From NCBI GenBank assembly GCA_013433145.1, contig CM024175.1:9346516-9410515 (forward strand): a DNA stretch of 64,000 nucleotides, in the 5' to 3' direction. The position numbers were made by a program, and so were the translations under genes. Position 1 is the stretch's first letter. Every line of letters starts with the position of its first letter. The notes under the pieces are model-generated. The model was not told the DNA's origin. It made no database searches and saw only the letters and a list, made by a program, of their open reading frames with translations. Positions 57,596-64,000 of the stretch are shown one piece after another. The DNA is from Ascaris suum (lineage: Eukaryota; Nematoda; Chromadorea; Rhabditida; Ascarididae).

Positions 57596-58404
57596 CTAAT
57601 TAATCATTTTTAAAATTCAATTAATTTAAGGTTATAACGATTTTTATGAATGAGTATCAGCTCACGATTGAAGAAATAAAGCAATATCCACCTATCAATA
57701 GAACTCTTCATTCGCCATAAAAATCCACAAGACGTTGTCCATTCACTATAGCGTATACCTTTCTCGTGTGTATAATTTGTGAAATGCTCAATACGTAATA
57801 GTACTCGTAACCGATCTTTTGCTATAATTAAATCGTAAATCGTTTCAAAGAAACGAGTCTTTTTTTTTAAATGAGAGGAATTTCAATATGAGCAGATGGA
57901 TGGATATAGTGACCCGTAAGATGGACAATATCGACTGAGAAAATATTTGCTCCATTGTGCATTCGCATATTTCAAAAATTCTTTTAGTCTAAATCATCCA
58001 ATTTTCCGCTTTTTCAATTTTCTATTTATTTCTTTTTTTTTTTTTTTTTATATACTTCAGTCATCCCATTCGCACAAAATGCTTATTTATTCACTTATTT
58101 ATTGCTCACACATTTAATTTTTATATGTACATTTTATTTTTATTTGCCCATTTATTCATTGATTTCTTCAACTAGCTATATCCTTTTCCTTTTCCCACTC
58201 CCATTCATTCATGGAAAACAGAGCTCTATTAACCACAAATCAAACTATGCTGGTTCTTGTTTAAAATTGCCCTAATAATTTCTTTTTTTTTACTTCCAAT
58301 TAACTCTTAAGCAATAATCAGGTATTCTTACCTGTCATGGAATGTTGTTATTATTTTATATAGTACCGATGAGGACAAAAAAAATCCTGGAAATAGACTG
58401 CTTG
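54907..58404 (-). CDS. MATH (TRAF-type) domain protein, 3' exons
   Basis: Four exons join in consistent phase: 58332-58404, 57692-57745, 56002-56182, 54907-55002. They encode a complete MATH domain ending the protein: YKIITTFHDSEWTTSCGFLW, then the strand FSVYLECKREDNSSEWTAKI, FQLISQDGKHC, a phase of HLGFVYPSEYIL and IIEDCVEVAVELDF before a short tail and TGA. The aligned positions (WR/YLSVFLEC, WxCEAxFxLxLxNQ, FGFxxFIxxxxLL, DDxxxxEAEV) are the family's. MATH domains bind partner peptides in TRAF, TRIM37, SPOP and USP7 proteins. No BTB or protease domain follows, so a TRAF/TRIM37-like C-terminal MATH is the closest layout. An upstream exon at 58831-58993 is likely but its donor is weak. The start of the gene was not found. 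Confidence 0.85.
57502..57592. repeat. (TA)n microsatellite, about 91 bp
   Basis: Pure TA tract in the MATH gene intron 56183-57691. Confidence 0.98.
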
Positions 58405-58830
58405 CTGAAATGATGGAACAATAAAAAAAGTTGAAATAAACAATCGCAATAGAATACCGAAATACTGTTTTCAAAAAATTTGAAAATATTTGCAGTGGAA
58501 TAAAATTCAAAACGCTTTCGTTGCGTACCTATTTTCCATTTATGCTAAATATTCGAACAATTGAATAACTTGAACAAAAATAAAATCATTGATATTCCTT
58601 TTTTTTATTTGTTTTTACTAACTTGCTTTCCATTACAGCATTATGATTTCATTGTTTGTCTGCGTATGTATGTGTATATGTCTGCGTGTCTGCCGAGTGA
58701 CTCGGAATTGGTATCCGTTGAAGCGTTGAGAAATTTAGCTGATATAATTTATACCATAGAATAAAATGCTATAGCATATTTCACATTGTTGGATTAAATT
58801 ATACATTTAAAAGTGGTGAAAAATCTGCAC

Positions 58831-58993
58831 ATATTTTAACAACAGTCGCGTCATGAAAAACCTTAAAGTATAGACGCAATTGTATTATTTTTGCACACAT
58901 TTTTCGAGATTCGTTGATTAGATGAGCATGATGCAAAAAGCGCATATTGTGCCATTTCTCCTGGTATTGCGCACTATCTTTTCCATCAGAACT
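58831..58993 (-). CDS. Probable upstream exon of the MATH gene
   Basis: After a CATACACAG acceptor the minus strand is open and charged-helical (YQEKWHNMRFLHHAHLINES, then KMCAKIIQLRLYFK). It fits phase 1 into exon 58332-58404 if the GTGCAG at 58830 is the donor; a GTTTTT donor at 58861 would give phase 0 instead. A helical segment before MATH would suit a TRAF- or TRIM-like coiled coil. Confidence 0.45.
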
Positions 58994-59145
58994 CTGTGTA
59001 TGAGAAGAAAAAAAGAATCGAATGATCATAGATAAACGACTTAAAATCCTTTAAAGAAATGATTCGGAAGAAACGAAACAGTAAAAGCGAAAGCAATTTG
59101 CAAAATGGACGATGATGAGACAACAAAGAAAAAAAAACGAGATCC

Positions 59146-59250
59146 ATTAGACGATTGAGACAAACGGCTGTGTGCGACTCGGAAATGGTGGATGTCCGCC
59201 TCAGGCAATATGAGGCGTCGATTAGCCGCATAGATGAACGATGGCTCTAA
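59146..59250 (+). CDS. Possible exon, strand uncertain
   Basis: A CpG-richer segment is open on both strands. The plus frame (SEMVDVRLRQYEASISRIDE, then a stop) looks like a coiled coil; the minus frame (YAANRRLILPEADIHHFR) could be the next exon of the MATH gene. I cannot decide from sequence alone. Confidence 0.3.
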   Translation: MRRLRQTAVCDSEMVDVRLRQYEASISRIDERWL

Positions 59251-59259
59251 TGTAGAATT

Positions 59260-62200
59260 CGGCTGAAGTCGCCGAGCGCATTAGCGCTTGCAAGTGTTGG
59301 TTGTCCACATATGTTTCTGTGACTGCGTTTAAAGGCTTATAACCCAAAAATGATATATTCACTTGCTATTGCCAACATTAACGCAATAATGCTCTTAAAC
59401 TTCTTGAAGTAGTAGAATGGCGTTTTCGAGAAGCCGTCCTTCTCTCATATCCATATCCCCCCCCCCCACCTCCCCGCCGCCCTCCCTCCCCAACCTCTCC
59501 TCCACGCCCCAGTTGTTTCTCCCAAAATCATTGATAACGCTGATGCGAGTGCCACTCTTTAACGCAACGGCAACATGCAGAAGTCCATACCTCAAGAACA
59601 AGCTGTTACAAAAACTTGTCAACTGAAAGCATGCGAATATTTCCAAAAAAAAAATTAATTAAACCCCCCAGTGTGATTATAAAGAACAGAAAATCGATGA
59701 AGTCTCAATTCATTCGCACAAAAATTCCGAGTTTTGAGATATTCTTTGAGGGTATCTCCTATTTACAGATAAAGTCCAGTAGATGATCGCTGATATGATA
59801 TGCGTTTATGTGCAGTTTAACGTTCATAGATTTTTGGAAAAAAAAAATGCGGCAAATTTCTGAATTGTACGATTATGAAAAAACAGAGAATTCAAATAAT
59901 TTTAAAAAATCCCCCGAAATTAAATGAACTAAATTAAAATTAATTTAGTAATTGAATATGAAATGAGGAGATTACGTTGATTAAGCTCGAAAAATTGCAG
60001 TGATCTTTGGTCGCTGATTATAAACAGCAATCGTTGCGTGATAGTACACACAATCTCTTTTCATTAAAAAAAAAATTTCTATGAACCCAACAAAAATGCT
60101 CCTATTGTAATGAGAGAGTATCCCAATTTCCCACCGCCCCCCCCCTCCTCCTCTCCAACCCTTTGCATCCCCCAACTGAGAGGAAAAATCTATTCTGAGT
60201 ACATTTTCCGTTCGGATATATTTTGTGGACGAATTTTGCTAAATTATTAGCAAAAGGATAACACGAAACTCATATATATTGCAAACGTCGCATTCATATA
60301 GTGCATTATTATAATGAATGCATTAAGTCGATTAAGCATCACGCTATCACTTCTATCGAGCAAAAACTATTCTCTTATATTGCGCAGAATATATGCAGAC
60401 GATATTAGACAAGAAAAAGCGATAAGAGCAAAGCCCCTAAAAGTTTGCTGAAATTAGGTGAAAATCACTAAACGATTCGTTCATTTAAAAAAAAGCTACA
60501 GAAAACAACAGTTTGAAATATATTAGCATGAGGTTTTTAAAAAAGAAAAAAGTTTTCTTCATAATCAAACTCAATAAAACGAGGTAAATGCGAAAAATGA
60601 AGAAAGGGGGGGGGGGGGGGGGGATCGAAGCACTCGAACGCTCCCGTTTCAACATCCAATATTTCATATAGAGAATTGAAAGCGTATAAATAAATGAACG
60701 TGAGTATTGACTTCTTGCACACCTTTCAATATGCAAAGAACTAAGACAACTAAGTCCGTGAAAACGAAATACTGAAGTAGAAGGCGTGGATAAGCAAGAT
60801 AAGTGGGGGGGGGGGGTTTTTTTAAATCTAAAGTAGGCTTACGAACTTTCTGTCGCCTTCTGCGGTTTTCTCGTTTTTATTTTACGCTTCACTCATGCTT
60901 TGCTTCCTTATCGAGATTGACTTATAGAGATAAAAGTTGCTCGATGAAATGCTTTCTCAAAATCATGCAATCATTTTATTTTCAGTGACATTTGTTTTCA
61001 ATTTTAATCCCCTCACGCATAATCTCATGAATTATTCATTCTTTTGACATTATAGAACGTATTTAGAATAAACGACTAAAAAATGTCTAAACTTTTACAA
61101 TGCAATATAATAGATTACTGTTAATTAAACGCATATCAATTTATGGTGGGGAAAATGCTTGTCAGTCGGGTAAAACATGGGAAGAGCGGAGGTGGAATAT
61201 AAAAAAAATAGGCTAATGAAGGTAAATAATTGTGCTGGAATATACACTTGAAAGCAAAGAAAAATGTGGTCGATTTTGTCTCTTTTTTGCCTTTCACGAT
61301 TAATTAATGCCTAGTCGAAATGGACGAATGCAGTAACGTTTAGACGTAAAGAAAGAAAAAAAAAATCGCTATTAACGTTACACAATGAAACTATTGAATT
61401 TCCACTTTTATTTTCGAAATATTCTCTAATAAATTTTAAATGGAAAGCAGTCTTAAATATATTTACGTTAGACTACATCAAATATATTACGTATATATTC
61501 AAAGAAATAGAAGCAAAAAAAAAAGATTATTGTGGAATTCGTTTAGACGATTGAAAAAAAAAAGATCACAAAAATTTACCACTTTCAAAGTTATAAAAAT
61601 CGCATAATATGATAGTTTTAATTTAGGATGTAGAAAATTTTGCACTTATTGAATTGTTTAATCATTCAAATGTGTAACTATTTACTTTCTTTTTCTTTAT
61701 CATATTAGATTATTCGAATTTAACTTAATGATGATTAATGTCACAATAAGTCATTGAGAATATGATGAGCAATAGAAATGAGGAAAATAATCGACGAAAA
61801 TTGAAAAAAAAAATTTAAACTTACGAGAAATTTACTATAAAAATTTGAAAATGATTAATTTACAAAGTTTCTGAGTATATTGCATGACAATTTCGATAGT
61901 ATTCGAAATGAATTATTGATTAACATAGATGTGCTAAGCAAAGCGTGCTAATGCTAACAACTCTAATGCTTGATCCGGCTTAAGAGTCAACAGGAAGCGT
62001 TGAGGTTGAGGGATTCGCCAATTCTCCTCTTACTTCTTTTTTTTTTTTTGCTGACGTAACAAATTACAAAGAATATAACAAAGCTCTCGAAGTTGATCAT
62101 TTCTTCCCCCTCGTCCTCGTTTTGTCTCGTCATTTTTTCTTTCTCGATTTGAGGGAAAAGGTTTCGAGACGGAAATCCCTAAACAATCATAGTGAAATAA

Positions 62201-62800
62201 TCAATTGATGTGTACTAGTCGAAACGTTTTCCTATGATTATGTCCACTTAGCACAAGTGAAAACGACGACGAATCTCCATTGAAGTGCAATGCGTTTCTC
62301 ATCTCTTTCTAACGAAATATTCAATCGATATTGCATTAGCAAAATGCAAAACTTAACAAATTTTTCTATATAACCATTCTGAAATGAGCAAAGAAGAAGT
62401 CTTTTTTTCCTCAATATATAATTTTGTGCAAAAAAAAAATTGCAAAAATTGCAAAAATTTATGATTATGTTGACGAAAGTCGAAAGATTTTCTATAATCG
62501 AAATATTTTTTCAATAAATAAAAAAGAGCAAAAATTTTGAATGATAGAAATTTTAAGGAAAGCAATTAGAAATTCAACATTGAAAATAATTGAATATTCT
62601 CGAATTTATTTGCGAAATTAGTTTTTTTTTTCTTAGTAGTGGAAATTTTTCAATTTTCATAGTTTTATTGGCGAAAAATCCACTCAACATTTGAAAAATT
62701 TTTTTTAAAGAATTGAAAAAAAAACCTATGAGCTAGAAAAATTTCATGCACATATAGAATTACACAAATCGTTGTCTCGAGAAATAGTTTCATCGACAAT
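59260..62800. other. AT-rich DNA with G/C homopolymer runs
   Basis: No supported gene. C runs lie at about 59459-59467 and 60138-60146, and G runs at 60605-60622 and 60805-60816. A minus-strand stretch near 59520-59640 starts after TTTCAG and has a GTATGG donor, but is too short to judge. Confidence 0.5.
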
Positions 62801-62820
62801 GAGGCGAAAAAAGTCAAAAT

Positions 62821-63216
62821 TTGATCGCATCTAGAGCCATTGTGAATGTGCAATTCGATTCCACTAAAATCTCATATAAACGTATGACGATCGAGTCGAA
62901 TTCGATCTCACGTCACATAGGAAGAAACAATTCGTATTTTTCTTATTCAATTTTTTCTTTTTTTTTTTTGCAGAAACGAATCAACCATCGTGAACAACTC
63001 GAATATCCTTCGTATTTATCTTCTAATCTTTTTTCCAGTCTCTATCTCCTTTTTTTTTCTTTAAATAATAGTTGGGAGAAAATCATAAAACAGACGCAAA
63101 AGTGTCTCAAAGAAATTGACATGATATACCTATGTACTTTTATTCCGCTCATGCGACGAACGAATTTTAAAATTTGCCGAAAGCAATATTTAATCGATCC
63201 AATTGAGCATTTGTAA
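62821..63216 (+). CDS. 131-codon open frame, unrecognised
   Basis: The second half (WEKIIKQTQKCLKEIDMIYL, then a Cys/Arg-rich end) looks more coding than the T-rich first half. TTTTTTTTGCAG at about 62973 and TTTAAATAATAG at about 63070 could be acceptors for internal exons. No domain or partner exon was found. It may be chance. Confidence 0.25.
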   Translation: MIASRAIVNVQFDSTKISYKRMTIESNSISRHIGRNNSYFSYSIFSFFFLQKRINHREQLEYPSYLSSNLFSSLYLLFFSLNNSWEKIIKQTQKCLKEIDMIYLCTFIPLMRRTNFKICRKQYLIDPIEHL

Positions 63217-63549
63217 ATTTCATCAAATTGGATTCGTTTTTTCCATGAGTTCGAGCGGTGTTAAATAGAAATACGAATGCATCATGAACTATATGTAAAT
63301 TACGGCATTTTTAAATTTCTCTAGCTTCACGTCCTACGTTATGCTTAACAATTTTCGCAACTAGCTTCAATGGTTGCCGAGTTGGAACTGTCGACAGACA
63401 GACAGAGAGATGGACACAAACACACACGCAAAAACACACGCAACACAGTAATACTATAGCTATAACACTTTGTTAAAGGACATAAAAATGATATATGCTT
63501 ATAGAGCGATGAAGTGCATACGTGCTATGAAGTAAAAGACGCAAATAAG

Positions 63550-63633
63550 TGCCCGTTGTAGGATGTGACACTCACATCTTGACAAACAATCCAAAGTGCA
63601 TTGTTGGATAACTTCCGATGGAATTCCTAAAAA
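63550..63633 (-). CDS. Possible short exon, unrecognised
   Basis: A TTTTTTTAG acceptor near 63628 is followed by about 51 bases open in all three frames and a GTGAGT donor near 63577. The splice signals are good but the frame cannot be chosen; one reading is FHRKLSNNALWIVCQD. Confidence 0.3.
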
Positions 63634-64000
63634 AAAAACAATCCACTCAAAAAAAATTTTTTTTTCTTTGTTTCGTATCGATAAGAAATCGAAATATTCT
63701 CTTTTTTTTTCCAATGCAATAAAAAAAGTTATACGATCAATTGAACAAATCAATTTTTATTTATCATTAATTTTCACATTTAAAGTATTATTCGTCCATT
63801 TTTTAAATGAGAAAAAACTATACTGAAATTCAAATATAGAATTGATAATTTTTGATAATCTTATTTCATAATTGTTCCTTTCCTCTCATTTTGGTATTTA
63901 TCTTTATTAGATGTATTGTTTTTTCACCACAACAAGTATCATTACTGGAATCGCAATATCTTTATTAGTTCTCTTTTACAATAGCTGTCTTATTGTGAGA

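Noticed and set aside
59395..59646. Pro/Ser- and Gly-rich frames on both strands
   Set aside because: Produced by a C-run tract; composition artefact.
60485..60736. Minus-strand frames with poly-Pro
   Set aside because: The Pro run comes from an 18-base G run; the remainder is low-complexity Phe/Lys.

Overview
The window is nuclear DNA of a nematode. It is strongly AT-rich, with long introns (often 0.3-2.5 kb), short exons of about 50-320 bases and T-rich AG acceptors. It carries a cuticle collagen, a nematode DB-module secreted protein, trans-splice-like acceptors just before start codons, and a perfect copy of the 22-nt SL1 spliced leader. The long introns and base composition suit a parasitic, possibly clade III, species, but the species is not identified. 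Most single-frame open stretches here are chance; genes had to be rebuilt from exons by splice phase.

Layout. 1-5.2 kb (+): a five-exon LAPTM-like four-membrane-span protein. 5.2-9.7 kb: AT-rich spacer with a 74-bp tandem duplication. 9.8-13.9 kb (+): a six-exon cuticle collagen carrying a one-base frame break in exon 5. 15.5-19.3 kb (-): C-terminal exons of a nematode chemoreceptor-like 7TM receptor. 20.5-23.5 kb: unassigned exons on both strands. 23.5-24.6 kb: a G+C-richer, repeat-like block with TATA and AATAAA motifs and the SL1 sequence. 25.4-34.7 kb (-): a gene of ten or more exons for an unrecognised acidic protein with two C-terminal membrane spans. 34.7-35.4 kb: two tRNA-like modules. 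36.8-37.2 kb: a CpG-richer patch. 38.4-40.8 kb (-): a complete DB-module secreted protein. 45.8-51.0 kb (-): a complete TSG101 (ESCRT-I) gene. 54.2-59.0 kb (-): the 3' part of a MATH/TRAF-domain protein. 59-64 kb: only weak candidates.

The genes do not form an obvious pathway. TSG101 and the LAPTM-like protein both belong to endosome/lysosome trafficking but are 45 kb apart; collagen and DB protein are secreted. AG acceptors lie close upstream of the start codons of TSG101, the DB protein, the collagen and the LAPTM-like gene, which fits SL trans-splicing. All four long (TA)n tracts and many G/C-run tracts lie in introns or flanks.
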